15,355 nucleotides of DNA from Hyphomicrobiales bacterium (GTDB taxonomy: Bacteria; Pseudomonadota; Alphaproteobacteria; Rhizobiales; JAKIUO01), in NCBI GenBank assembly GCA_027069645.1, contig JALXEI010000213.1, forward strand, positions 1 through 15,355. Reading direction: 5' to 3'. The notes beneath the pieces were generated by a model. It was not told the DNA's origin, did no database searches, and saw only the letters and a program-made list of their open reading frames with translations. Made by a program: the position numbers and the translations under genes. Of this stretch, positions 1-6,649 are shown piece by piece (position 1 is the first letter of the stretch; every line of letters begins with the position of its first letter).

Positions 1-5
1 AAACG

Positions 6-1085
6 GTGAGGCCCCCTATCAAACCGCTTGAAGATATAGACGAAAGATCGCGGGAGATATTCCGTCAGGTCGTGGAAGCCTACCTGGAAACGGGTGAGCC
101 TGTCGGCTCGCGCCTTGTATCAAAGGCGCTGCCCATGAAGCTGTCACCGGCCTCGGTGCGCAATGTCATGACCGATCTTGAGGAACGGGGGCTGATCTAT
201 GCCCCGCACACCTCGGCAGGGCGCATGCCGACACAAACCGGCCTGCGCATGTTTGTGGATGGCCTCCTTGAAGTTGGCAATCTCTCCGGCAGCGAGCGCA
301 ACCGGATCAAAAAGCAGATGGCACACATGGGCCATGCCGGCAACAGTGCCGGTGAACGTCATGTGGAGGAGGTGTTGTCGGAAGCTTCCGAGCTGCTTTC
401 GGGGCTATCGCAATGCGCCGGGCTGGTGCTCACCGAAAAGAAAGTCGGTGGGGTGCGCCATATTGAATTTGTCCCCCTTGAACCGGACAGGGCCCTTGTG
501 GTTCTGGTGGGCGAAGATGGTGAAGTGGAAAACCGCGTTGTCACCATTCCCGAAGGCCTGCCCCCCTCCAGCCTCACCCGCGCCGGAAATTTCCTCAACA
601 CGCATCTCAAGGGGCGTTCCATAGAAGAGGCTCGCAAGGAACTGCTGGCCGAATTGAAAACGGCCGGTGCGGAACTGGATGCGCTCACCGCCAAGGTGAT
701 CAAATCGGGTCTTGCGGTGTGGTCCGGCGGTCAGGAGGACAGCAAAAGCCTGATTGTTCGCGGCCGTTCCAATCTGATCCGCGATCTTGATGCCGAGGAA
801 GATCTTGCCCGTATCCAGCAGCTTTTTGACGATATGGAGAGCAAAAAAGACCTTATCGAAATCCTGCAATCGGCGGAAGAGGGATCGGGTGTGCGTATCT
901 TTATCGGTTCGGAAAACAAAAGATTTTCATTGTCCGGCTCCTCGATTATTGTCTCCCCTTTCCAGGACGAACACCGGAAACTGGTGGGCGTTCTGGGCGT
1001 TATTGGTCCAACCCGGCTGAACTACGGACGGATTATCCCCGTTGTCGACTATACCGCCCGTCTTATGGGGCGATTGCTGACTTGA
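6..1085 (+). CDS. hrcA: Heat-inducible transcription repressor HrcA
   Basis: HrcA is a DNA-binding repressor of class I heat-shock genes (usually groESL, sometimes dnaK). It binds the CIRCE inverted repeat and needs GroEL to fold into its active form. The 359-residue product has the family's N-terminal winged helix: LDERS-like DIDERSREIF near residue 10, YLETGEPVGSRLVSK, then SPASVRNVMTDLEERGLI and PHTSAGRMPT up to about residue 77. A GAF-like middle domain and a C-terminal dimerisation part ending in IGPTRLNYGRIIPVVDYTA follow. Length is normal for the family. The start is a GTG only five bases into the window, so its ribosome binding site is not visible and a start further upstream cannot be excluded. 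grpE follows 73 bases downstream on the same strand, a common alphaproteobacterial arrangement. No CIRCE element was seen inside the window, so its targets lie elsewhere. Identification is by recognised family motifs. Confidence 0.95.
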   Translation: MRPPIKPLEDIDERSREIFRQVVEAYLETGEPVGSRLVSKALPMKLSPASVRNVMTDLEERGLIYAPHTSAGRMPTQTGLRMFVDGLLEVGNLSGSERNRIKKQMAHMGHAGNSAGERHVEEVLSEASELLSGLSQCAGLVLTEKKVGGVRHIEFVPLEPDRALVVLVGEDGEVENRVVTIPEGLPPSSLTRAGNFLNTHLKGRSIEEARKELLAELKTAGAELDALTAKVIKSGLAVWSGGQEDSKSLIVRGRSNLIRDLDAEEDLARIQQLFDDMESKKDLIEILQSAEEGSGVRIFIGSENKRFSLSGSSIIVSPFQDEHRKLVGVLGVIGPTRLNYGRIIPVVDYTARLMGRLLT

Positions 1086-1110
1086 TTTCACCCGATCGAT
1101 TGCCTACTTA
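1081..1110 (+). promoter_or_regulatory. Candidate heat-shock (sigma-32 type) promoter of grpE
   Basis: CTTG at 1081-1084 and CCTACTTA at 1103-1110 are separated by 18 bases. This resembles the alphaproteobacterial RpoH consensus as I recall it (CTTG, 17-18 bases, CYTATNT); the one clear mismatch is C for T at 1107. The -35 part overlaps the hrcA stop codon, which would let grpE be induced independently of hrcA. Transcription would begin near 1117. This is a by-eye match only. Confidence 0.35.
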
Positions 1111-1158
1111 CCAGCACGACAACCTGTGCAATTCATTATCACGGAGCACACAAGCTTA

Positions 1159-1911
1159 ATGAACAACGAGAAGAAACCGGACGAAATGCCTGAAAGTGAA
1201 ACCACGCAGATGGCGAATGCGCCTGCCGATCCCGCAACCGGTGACGCGAAAGAGCCGGAAATGGCCACTGGCGAAGATGGCGAACTGTTGCCCGACCCTC
1301 TCGAAGAACTGAAAACCGAGATTGCCGATCTGAAAGACCGCTATCTGCGTCAGGCTGCCGAAATGGACAATCTGCGCAAACGCACCGAGCGGGAAAAAGC
1401 CGATATGGCCAAATATGCCATCAGCAACTTTGCACGCGATATTTTGCCGCTAAGCGACAATTTCCAGCGGGCTATTGACGCTGTACCTGCCGAAGCCGCC
1501 GAGCAGGACGAAGCCCTCAACAGTTTTCTGGAAGGGGTGAAAATGAACGAGCGCGAACTGCAAAAGGTGCTGGAGCGCCACGGCGTCACAAAAATTGATC
1601 CGCAAGGCGAAAAATTCGATCCCAACATGCACCAGGCCGTGCAACAGGTCGAAAATTGTGATTTGCCCAACAATACGGTTTGCGAAGTCTACCAGGTGGG
1701 CTATGTCATGGCTGACCGGGTTTTGCGCCCGGCTGTTGTAGCCGTCGCCAAGGGCGGCGCTCAAAAAAGCGCCGACAGGGAACCGCCGCTCACCCTGCCG
1801 GAAAACAACCAGCCCGGGCAGGATCCGTCTGCGGCATCGTCGGATGAAAAACAGCCGGAACAGACAGAGAGCGTCGCCGAACCGGGGGCCAAAATCGACA
1901 AAAGCGCCTGA
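1159..1911 (+). CDS. grpE: Nucleotide exchange factor GrpE (DnaK co-chaperone)
   Basis: GrpE releases ADP from DnaK in the cytoplasmic DnaK-DnaJ-GrpE chaperone cycle. From the chosen start the protein has 250 residues: an acidic disordered N-terminus, a long coiled-coil dimerisation helix (EELKTEIADLKDRYLRQAAEMDN onward, roughly residues 53-100) and the C-terminal beta domain with the signature GYVMADRVLRPAVVAVAKG near residues 188-206. A hydrophilic tail of about 45 residues, rich in Pro, Gln, Glu and Ser, follows; most GrpE proteins end soon after the signature. The ATG at 1159 was chosen over an in-frame GTG at 1126 because GGAG lies at 1143-1146 and the extra residues do not look like GrpE. 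hrcA is directly upstream, and a candidate heat-shock promoter lies in the gap. dnaK is not in the window. Confidence 0.95.
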   Translation: MNNEKKPDEMPESETTQMANAPADPATGDAKEPEMATGEDGELLPDPLEELKTEIADLKDRYLRQAAEMDNLRKRTEREKADMAKYAISNFARDILPLSDNFQRAIDAVPAEAAEQDEALNSFLEGVKMNERELQKVLERHGVTKIDPQGEKFDPNMHQAVQQVENCDLPNNTVCEVYQVGYVMADRVLRPAVVAVAKGGAQKSADREPPLTLPENNQPGQDPSAASSDEKQPEQTESVAEPGAKIDKSA

Positions 1912-1960
1912 TAGCCTTATGGCAACAGGACAGCCTGAAATTATATCAGACATTCAGTTC

Positions 1961-1978
1961 CTTGCCTCTTCGGGCAAG
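1961..1978 (+). other. Small stem-loop after grpE
   Basis: CTTGCC (1961-1966) and GGCAAG (1973-1978) form a 6-bp stem with the loop TCTTCG. No T-run follows, so it is a weak terminator at best; it could equally be a processing or stability hairpin between grpE and the next gene. Confidence 0.3.
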
Positions 1979-2001
1979 ACTGTCTGCGGAAGGGGAAGAC
2001 A

Positions 2002-2376
2002 ATGAGCCACAATGAAAAAGACTATATCGTTGAATTTGATGACAATGGAGCCGCCTGCAAACGCCCTGACGGCAGCGAGGAGCGGGTAAACTGGAGCGAT
2101 ATCGTCAAGGTGACCCTTGAGGCGACGGCAGGCGTCAAGGAAGAGGCCCCGGCCCATGTCTGGATTCTCTGGGGGCGCGACAATGCCTCGGGTTGCGTTT
2201 ATCCGGGCGGCGCAACAGGCGCGGAACTGATGTTGCTGGAAATGAAAAGCCGCCTCGACAATTTCGATGTTGGCGCTGTTGCCCAGGCCATGCAATCCGA
2301 GGAAAACAAGACCTGGTTGCTGTGGCAGGCCGCCGGAGTCAACACCCCCGAAGATGATGGCCGGGTGATTAACTAG
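2002..2376 (+). CDS. Conserved protein of unknown function, 124 residues
   Basis: The product is a small acidic soluble protein with no signal peptide, membrane segment or known catalytic motif. It starts with a VEFDDNGAACKRPDG strand-turn pattern, continues with EERVNWSDIVKVTLEAT, VWILWGRDNASGCVYPGGATG and a MLLEMKSRLDNFDVGAVAQAM helix, and ends with ENKTWLLWQ. I associate this pattern (RPDG, VNW, GCV.PGGATG, FD...A..AM.S.EN..WL.W) with an uncharacterised proteobacterial family, but cannot name it or assign a role. The start is well supported by AGGGGA at 1991-1996 ahead of the ATG. It lies 90 bases after grpE and 58 bases before the gamma-glutamyltransferase gene on the same strand, so it may be transcribed with the latter. 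The lack of a signal peptide indicates a cytoplasmic protein. Confidence 0.8.
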   Translation: MSHNEKDYIVEFDDNGAACKRPDGSEERVNWSDIVKVTLEATAGVKEEAPAHVWILWGRDNASGCVYPGGATGAELMLLEMKSRLDNFDVGAVAQAMQSEENKTWLLWQAAGVNTPEDDGRVIN

Positions 2377-2434
2377 GCCGTGAACTCATAAACAGAATCA
2401 ACGCGCCGCGCATCGGGAAAGAAAAGAGTCGCTC

Positions 2435-3964
2435 ATGAAAGGCGTTGTCGCAGCAGGACATGAAGTGACAGCCCGGGCCTGTGCACGGGCCCTGCGCGAA
2501 GGCGGCAATGCTTTTGATGCCATACTGGCCGGAATGATGGCCTCGGCCATACCCGAAAGCGTGCTTTCCTCCCCGGGCGGCGGCGGCTTCCTGATGGCCT
2601 TCAATGCTGACAGCCGACAGACCATCCTTTATGATTTTTTTGCCCGAACCCCTTTGCAAAAACGCGCGACGGCGGAACTGGATTTTCACGCCATAAAGGC
2701 CGATTTTGGCCCGGACAGTCAGGAATTTCATATTGGCGCAGGTGCAACGGCAACCCCTGGTGTTATCCCGGGCCTGTTTGCCATTCACAACGACCTTTGC
2801 ACGCTGCCTATGGAAATCATACTGGAACCGGCCATTGAAGCCGCCCGCAACGGCATCAAAGTCAGTCCCTTTCACGCCTATCTGTTCACCGTCATCGCGC
2901 CAATCCTGACCAAAACAGCCGAAGTCCGGCAGCTTTATGCCCCGCGCGGGGCGCTGTTGCAACCGGGCGATCTCTTTAGCAGTCCCGACTATGGTGATTT
3001 TCTCGATGTGCTCGCACGAGAGGGGGAATGCTTCTATCGCGAGGGAGAACCGGGGCAGGCAATCATTGAACAATCATTCCTGCATGGCGGCCATTTGCGC
3101 AGCAAGGATCTGCGAGGCTATGAGGTTGAACGGCGCACGCCCTTGCAGATCGACTATCGCAGCCACCGATTTTTTCTCAATCCCGCACCCTCGGCCGGTG
3201 GCCCGCTGATCGGCTTTGCCCTTGGCGTGCTGGAAAAGTTGTGCCCCGACCGACCGCCCGCCCTCGCCGATCTTGTCGAGGCCATGATGCTGACCAACCG
3301 GGCCCGGGTGGCGGGAAACTGTAACCTCCGGAATTTTGCCGACAAGGCACATGTGGCGCAGCACCTGCAAAAAGCTTCAACGCATCCTCCCGCCAGTCGT
3401 GGCACCACCCACCTTGGCGTCATCGATGAACAGGGCAATGCCGCCGCCCTGACCATCTCCAACGGCGAAGGCAATGGCCTGATGCTGCAAGGCTGCGGTT
3501 TCATGCTCAACAATATGCTGGGGGAAGAGGATCTGCATGATCACGGGTTTCATCAATGGTGCGAGGGGCAGCGCCTTTCCAGCATGATGGCCCCGACATT
3601 GATACGCGCCCCCGATCATCATCTGACAGCCCTTGGTTCGGGCGGATCAAACCGTATCCGCAGCGCCATTTTACAAGTCGCCAGCGGTCTCATCGATCAT
3701 CGCTTCTCATTGCGTGATGCGATTGATGCCCCCCGTCTGCATGCCGAAAAAAGCGGCAAGATCAGCTTTGAAAATACGCCTGACAAGCCCCCTTTCACGC
3801 CTTTTGAAAAGCAGAAACTTCTGGATCGCTGGCCCGAAGCCCACGCCTGGCCGGATCCGAACATGTTTTTTGGTGGCGTGCATGCGGTGTCCCGGTCGGA
3901 AACCGGCGCGTTGCAGGGCAAGGGCGACCGGCGGCGTGACGGCGTCAGCCTGACCGTCACCTGA
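2435..3964 (+). CDS. Gamma-glutamyltransferase family protein (Ntn hydrolase), divergent and cytoplasmic
   Basis: Members of this superfamily cleave or transfer gamma-glutamyl groups (for example from glutathione) after self-cleavage in front of a catalytic Thr. Visible family motifs are VVAAGHEVTARACARALREGGNAFDA (residues 4-29, shown here as a run of short conserved blocks), PGGGGF (47-52), GTTHLGVID (323-331) with Thr324 as expected nucleophile, MLNN (357-360), LSSMMAPT (381-388) and GSGGSNRI (401-408). The canonical RExAP segment that binds the gamma-glutamyl carboxylate is replaced by DFFARTP (67-73), and Ser342 stands where E. coli Thr409 would be. No signal peptide is present, unlike the periplasmic E. 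coli enzyme. At 509 residues it is a little short for the family. AAAGAG at 2423-2427 precedes the ATG. Superfamily membership is clear; substrate and activity are uncertain because of the altered binding motif. Confidence 0.88.
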   Translation: MKGVVAAGHEVTARACARALREGGNAFDAILAGMMASAIPESVLSSPGGGGFLMAFNADSRQTILYDFFARTPLQKRATAELDFHAIKADFGPDSQEFHIGAGATATPGVIPGLFAIHNDLCTLPMEIILEPAIEAARNGIKVSPFHAYLFTVIAPILTKTAEVRQLYAPRGALLQPGDLFSSPDYGDFLDVLAREGECFYREGEPGQAIIEQSFLHGGHLRSKDLRGYEVERRTPLQIDYRSHRFFLNPAPSAGGPLIGFALGVLEKLCPDRPPALADLVEAMMLTNRARVAGNCNLRNFADKAHVAQHLQKASTHPPASRGTTHLGVIDEQGNAAALTISNGEGNGLMLQGCGFMLNNMLGEEDLHDHGFHQWCEGQRLSSMMAPTLIRAPDHHLTALGSGGSNRIRSAILQVASGLIDHRFSLRDAIDAPRLHAEKSGKISFENTPDKPPFTPFEKQKLLDRWPEAHAWPDPNMFFGGVHAVSRSETGALQGKGDRRRDGVSLTVT

Positions 3965-4052
3965 TTGTACCGGAATGCCAAATGGCCAACGGGCACAAAT
4001 ATGTGAGTCACTCTTTTGCGGTCCGGTATGCGAGGTCGTACAAAGACTGCAA

Positions 4053-4076
4053 CCCGGGCTCGATTTCAAAGCCGGG
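4053..4076. terminator. Weak hairpin between convergent genes
   Basis: CCCGGGCT (4053-4060) and AGCCGGG (4070-4076) pair with one bulged G around a 9-base loop. The hairpin lies 10 bases past the stop of the small - strand gene and about 90 bases past the gamma-glutamyltransferase stop, where a bidirectional terminator would be expected. Neither side has a clear T-run, so this is only a candidate. Confidence 0.3.
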
Positions 4077-4086
4077 AAACCGATTG

Positions 4087-4293
4087 CTATTTGAAAGCAT
4101 TTCCCGGGGACATGCCAATCGCCTTGAGGATCATCGCCAGAGGGCAAAATCCGGTGATCGACGCCTGAAAAAGATTGGCCCCGACAAAAGCGGGAACAAT
4201 CAGCCAGAGCATATTCATGGTAAAATAGGCCGCTGCTGTTCCGCCCAGAACAACCAGCCCCGCAAACATCATGACAAAACGATCAACATTCAT
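4087..4293 (-). CDS. Small DUF2892-type inner-membrane protein
   Basis: This 68-residue protein has two hydrophobic segments, about residues 7-23 (VMMFAGLVVLGGTAAAY) and 27-43 (MNMLWLIVPAFVGANLF), followed by FQASITGFCPLAMILKAIG. The N-terminal MNVDRFV and the GANLFQ..TGFCPL signature match the DUF2892 (YgaP-like membrane domain) family as I know it. The function of stand-alone members is not established; the related domain is fused to rhodanese in YgaP. A strong ribosome binding site, GGGAGAGG on the - strand, precedes the ATG, and a candidate promoter lies just upstream. The single Cys falls in the conserved GFCPL motif. The gene points toward the end of the gamma-glutamyltransferase gene and diverges from the first transglycosylase gene, so it is probably transcribed alone. 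Confidence 0.88.
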   Translation of the reverse strand: MNVDRFVMMFAGLVVLGGTAAAYFTMNMLWLIVPAFVGANLFQASITGFCPLAMILKAIGMSPGNAFK

Positions 4294-4332
4294 TTTCCGT
4301 TCCTCTCCCTTCTACTGTCAAAACGCCGTAAA

Positions 4333-4361
4333 ACTATAGCGACACCCCGCCCGCAATACAA
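4333..4361 (-). promoter_or_regulatory. Candidate promoter of the DUF2892 gene
   Basis: Read on the - strand, TTGTAT (4361-4356) and TATAGT (4338-4333) are separated by exactly 17 bases. The -10 matches TATAAT at 5 of 6 positions and the -35 matches TTGACA at 3 of 6. Transcription would start near 4327, about 34 bases before the start codon. Confidence 0.4.
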
Positions 4362-4458
4362 TATGGATACAGGTGCAATATGGGAGAACGACAGTAAAAA
4401 CGGGCGCAAACATGACCTGTCAACATGGTGATCCTGTATAAAAAAACATTCAACAGGC

Positions 4459-4487
4459 TTGCGTCACAACCGGCGGGCGAATATAAC
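4459..4487 (+). promoter_or_regulatory. Candidate promoter of the first transglycosylase gene
   Basis: TTGCGT (4459-4464) and TATAAC (4482-4487) are separated by 17 bases. The -10 is 5 of 6 to consensus, the -35 is 3 of 6. The -10 lies inside a small dyad (GCGGG then CCCGC), which could affect initiation. The predicted start near 4494 would leave a leader of about 26 bases. Confidence 0.4.
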
Positions 4488-4519
4488 CCGCGTAAATCAG
4501 GATCAGTTCGGAGAATGTC

Positions 4520-5344
4520 ATGATGTTCAATAACAGGGGTTCGCGCGCTCTGCGTCTGGTTGCGATTTGCCTCACCCTGCTGTTTGTTGCCAGTCCCGCA
4601 ATGGCAGCAAAATGCGGCAACACTTCAAAAGGCTTCGGCCGCTGGCTGGTACAGTTCAAGAAGGAAGCCCGCAAGCGCGGTATCAGCAACCGGACCCTCA
4701 AACGCGCTCTTCGTGGTGTCCGTTATGACTATTCGGTGATCAAAAAAGACAGAAACCAGAAACATTTCAAACTGAGTTTTGCCAAATTTTACAAGATGCG
4801 GGTTTCGCCTGGCGGTCTGGCCAAGGGCCGTTCCATGATGCGTCGCTACCGCAAGCTGCTCAACCGCATCTATCGGGTCTATGGCGTGCAGCCGCGCATC
4901 ATCACCGCCATCTGGTCACTGGAAACCTTTTATGGCGGCTATACAGGCAACAAGCCGATTTTTCGCTCCCTCGCCACGCTGGCCTATGATTGCCGCCGCC
5001 ACAAAATGTTCACGCAAAACCTTTACGCCGCCCTGCGCGTCGTTCAGCGGGGCGACATGCATCCGAAACGGATGAAAGGGGCCTGGGCGGGCGAGTTGGG
5101 CCAGACACAATTCATGGCAAAAAACTATTACCGCTATGCCGTTGATTTTGATGGCGATGGCAAGCGCAATCTCATCCGCTCGAAAGCCGATGCCCTCGCA
5201 TCGACTGCCAACCTGCTGCGCGCCCACGGCTGGAAACGCGGCGGCTGTTATCAGCCCGGCTGCCATAATTTCAACGTTCTCAACGCCTGGAACAAATCGC
5301 GGGTCTATCAGCGCACCATCGCCAAAATGGCCAGTCAGCTATAG
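4520..5344 (+). CDS. Exported lytic murein transglycosylase, MltB/SLT_2-like (first of two)
   Basis: Enzymes of this family cleave the MurNAc-GlcNAc bond of peptidoglycan, leaving 1,6-anhydro-MurNAc ends, and act in the periplasm in wall remodelling. The 274-residue protein begins with a signal peptide ending in ASPAMAA (about residues 1-29). The catalytic Glu is expected at residue 135 in AIWSLETFYGG. The other family blocks are SLATLAYDCRR (150-160), GAWAGELGQTQF (187-198), AVDFDGDGKRNLIRS and ASTANLLRAHGWKRGG. GGAG at 4510-4513 precedes the double ATG. It lacks the C-terminal peptidoglycan-binding domain found in some relatives, so the domain is essentially stand-alone. The neighbouring gene is a clear paralogue, more than half identical by eye. 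Two extra Cys residues near the end (GGCYQPGCHN) are absent in the paralogue and could form a disulfide. Confidence 0.93.
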   Translation: MMFNNRGSRALRLVAICLTLLFVASPAMAAKCGNTSKGFGRWLVQFKKEARKRGISNRTLKRALRGVRYDYSVIKKDRNQKHFKLSFAKFYKMRVSPGGLAKGRSMMRRYRKLLNRIYRVYGVQPRIITAIWSLETFYGGYTGNKPIFRSLATLAYDCRRHKMFTQNLYAALRVVQRGDMHPKRMKGAWAGELGQTQFMAKNYYRYAVDFDGDGKRNLIRSKADALASTANLLRAHGWKRGGCYQPGCHNFNVLNAWNKSRVYQRTIAKMASQL

Positions 5345-5463
5345 GTCACACACGCACAAACGTTTGTTTAACCCCGCAAAAACCTGCTTTCCCCGAGGAA
5401 ACTGCGGAAAGTCTGATTTGATGACATAAAACAGCCCTTTAATGTTATGTATGGAGTTGTAAA

Positions 5464-6273
5464 ATGAGTTTTTCTTTTATCCGCGCCGGTGCGCTGGCTC
5501 TCGCCCTTTCCCTGATTTCCGGCCCCGCCCTCGCAGCCAAATGTGGTAATGGTGCTGGCGGCTTCAATCGCTGGCTTGGCCAGTTCAAGAAGGAAGCCGC
5601 TGCAAGGGGGATACGTAAAAGCACACTTGATCGCGCTTTCAGGGGCGTCACCTATGACCGGCGCGTTATTCGTCTTGACCGCGGACAACACAGCTTCAAA
5701 CTGAGTTTTGCACAATTCTACCGCCGCCGCGCCGCCGGTCTTATCGGTCGCGCCCGCCGCAAGCTGAAACAAAAGGCCGGATTGCTGCGGCGCATCGAAA
5801 AACGCTTTGGTGTCCCCGGCCCTGTGCTTGTCGCTATCTGGGGATTGGAAACCGGTTTCGGGGCCAATTCCGGGCGCATGAATGTCATCCGCTCGCTGGC
5901 GACTCTCTCCTACGACTGTCGCCGCTCGGCCTTCTTTACCAGGAATCTTTATGCCGCTCTCAAAATCATCCAGCGCGGCGATATGAGCCCGGCACAAATG
6001 CGCGGGGCCTGGGCGGGTGAATTGGGCCAGACCCAGTTTCTCGCCACCTCCTATCTGCGCTTCGGGGTTGATTTCGACGGCAATGGCCGCCGCGATCTCG
6101 TGCGCTCCAGCGCCGACGTCCTTGCCTCGACCGCCAACTATCTGCGCGGACATGGCTGGAAGCGCGGCGGAGCCTGGGGACCTGGCACCCACAACTATGC
6201 CGTTCTCAAACAGTGGAACGCCGCCAATGTCTATCGCAAAACCATCGCCAAAATGGCAAATGCCATCAAATAG
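5464..6273 (+). CDS. Exported lytic murein transglycosylase, MltB/SLT_2-like (second of two)
   Basis: This 269-residue protein is a tandem paralogue of the preceding gene and should have the same periplasmic peptidoglycan-cleaving activity. The signal peptide ends in SGPALAA (about residues 1-25). The expected catalytic Glu is residue 129 in AIWGLETGFGA. SLATLSYDCRR (144-154), GAWAGELGQTQF (181-192), GVDFDGNGRRDLVRS and ASTANYLRGHGWKRGG are conserved. This copy is closer to the family pattern I know (AIWGLET, GVPGPVLVAIWG) than the first, which has AIWSLET. GGAG at 5453-5456 sits 7 bases before the ATG. The 119-base gap between the copies has no clear terminator; TTGATG at 5418 could be a weak -35 but has no good partner, so co-transcription or a separate weak promoter are both possible. 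Confidence 0.93.
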   Translation: MSFSFIRAGALALALSLISGPALAAKCGNGAGGFNRWLGQFKKEAAARGIRKSTLDRAFRGVTYDRRVIRLDRGQHSFKLSFAQFYRRRAAGLIGRARRKLKQKAGLLRRIEKRFGVPGPVLVAIWGLETGFGANSGRMNVIRSLATLSYDCRRSAFFTRNLYAALKIIQRGDMSPAQMRGAWAGELGQTQFLATSYLRFGVDFDGNGRRDLVRSSADVLASTANYLRGHGWKRGGAWGPGTHNYAVLKQWNAANVYRKTIAKMANAIK

Positions 6274-6283
6274 CAAACAGGAC

Positions 6284-6401
6284 GGCGCAGGCCGGAATCC
6301 ATACCCCCGAAACTGGCCATTTTTTGTGCAAAATCCGCAACAATCTCCCGTTGCAAATTGCCAATACGGAGAGTATGGATCCCCGCTTGCGAGGCGATGA
6401 C
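6284..6401. repeat. Inverted repeat, dispersed palindromic-repeat type (unit 1)
   Basis: The left arm at 6284-6304 and the right arm at 6373-6393 are inverted copies, matching at about 16 of 21 positions, with GTATGGAT exact. The arms carry the CCGGAATCC and GGATCCCCGC cores and the GCGATGAC end typical of intergenic repeats in alphaproteobacterial genomes. They enclose a 68-base spacer with no gene. It looks like a decayed non-coding mobile repeat. Copy number elsewhere cannot be judged here. Confidence 0.6.
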
Positions 6402-6505
6402 ACTGAAACACAAATGAAGGTCATTATACCAAAACGCAAAATGGTTGACTCACTTTTTTCTTTCCATTCAGCCATTTCGCTTCCCGGACAAGCGACAGCG
6501 CCGAA

Positions 6506-6602
6506 CCGGGATCCAGGGGCAGTAAAGACGGAACAGGTTGAGAAAATACACAAAAACAGATTTATATCACTTGTGGCCCTGGACCCCGGCTCAAGGCCGG
6601 GG
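6506..6602. repeat. Inverted repeat with internal GC hairpin (unit 2)
   Basis: CCGGGATCCAGGGGC (6506-6520) and GGCCCTGGACCCCGG (6575-6589) are inverted copies with 13 of 15 matches. The right arm continues into a perfect 7-bp hairpin, CCCCGGC (6584-6590), loop TCAAG, GCCGGGG (6596-6602). The CTGGACCCCGG..CAAGGCCGGGG pattern is a common dispersed alphaproteobacterial repeat. The hairpin could secondarily help stop transcription between the convergent genes. Confidence 0.6.
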
Positions 6603-6622
6603 AGCGGGGTGGTTTAAAATAT

Positions 6623-6638
6623 AAAGGTCAGCCTTTTT
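6623..6638. terminator. Short candidate bidirectional terminator
   Basis: AAAGG (6623-6627), loop TCAG, CCTTT (6632-6636), with two further T on the + strand; on the - strand the stem is followed by ATATTTTAAA. The position, 12 bases beyond the CHAT stop codon, is right for a terminator, but a 5-bp stem is weak. Confidence 0.3.
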
Positions 6639-6649
6639 GTAGTTTGGTA

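Larger units (their letters stand above)
6274..6649. other. Gene-free interval with dispersed-repeat remnants
   Basis: No convincing gene lies in these 376 bases between the convergent transglycosylase and CHAT genes. Frames crossing it translate to fragments such as MDPRLRGDD and SQAGIHTL, the well-known false peptides produced by the dispersed palindromic repeats of many Proteobacteria. Two inverted-repeat units and a small hairpin are listed separately. The rest is AT-richer than its surroundings and has no recognisable signal. Confidence 0.7.

Noticed and set aside
1126..1158. Upstream GTG start for grpE
   Set aside because: It has no ribosome binding site, and the added residues are unlike GrpE; the ATG at 1159 has GGAG upstream.
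1..1158. CIRCE operator for HrcA
   Set aside because: No TTAGCACTC-N9-GAGTGCTAA type inverted repeat was seen around hrcA or grpE; the region upstream of hrcA is outside the window.
3982..4431. A 149-codon open frame on the + strand
   Set aside because: It covers the clear DUF2892 gene on the other strand and its own peptide has no hydrophobic core or recognisable motif.
5368..6411. A 347-codon open frame on the - strand
   Set aside because: It is antisense to the second transglycosylase and runs into the dispersed repeats; the peptide shows no family pattern.
6213..6617. A 134-codon open frame running from the end of the second transglycosylase
   Set aside because: It translates the dispersed repeat (MDPRLRGDD), a well-known false coding signal.
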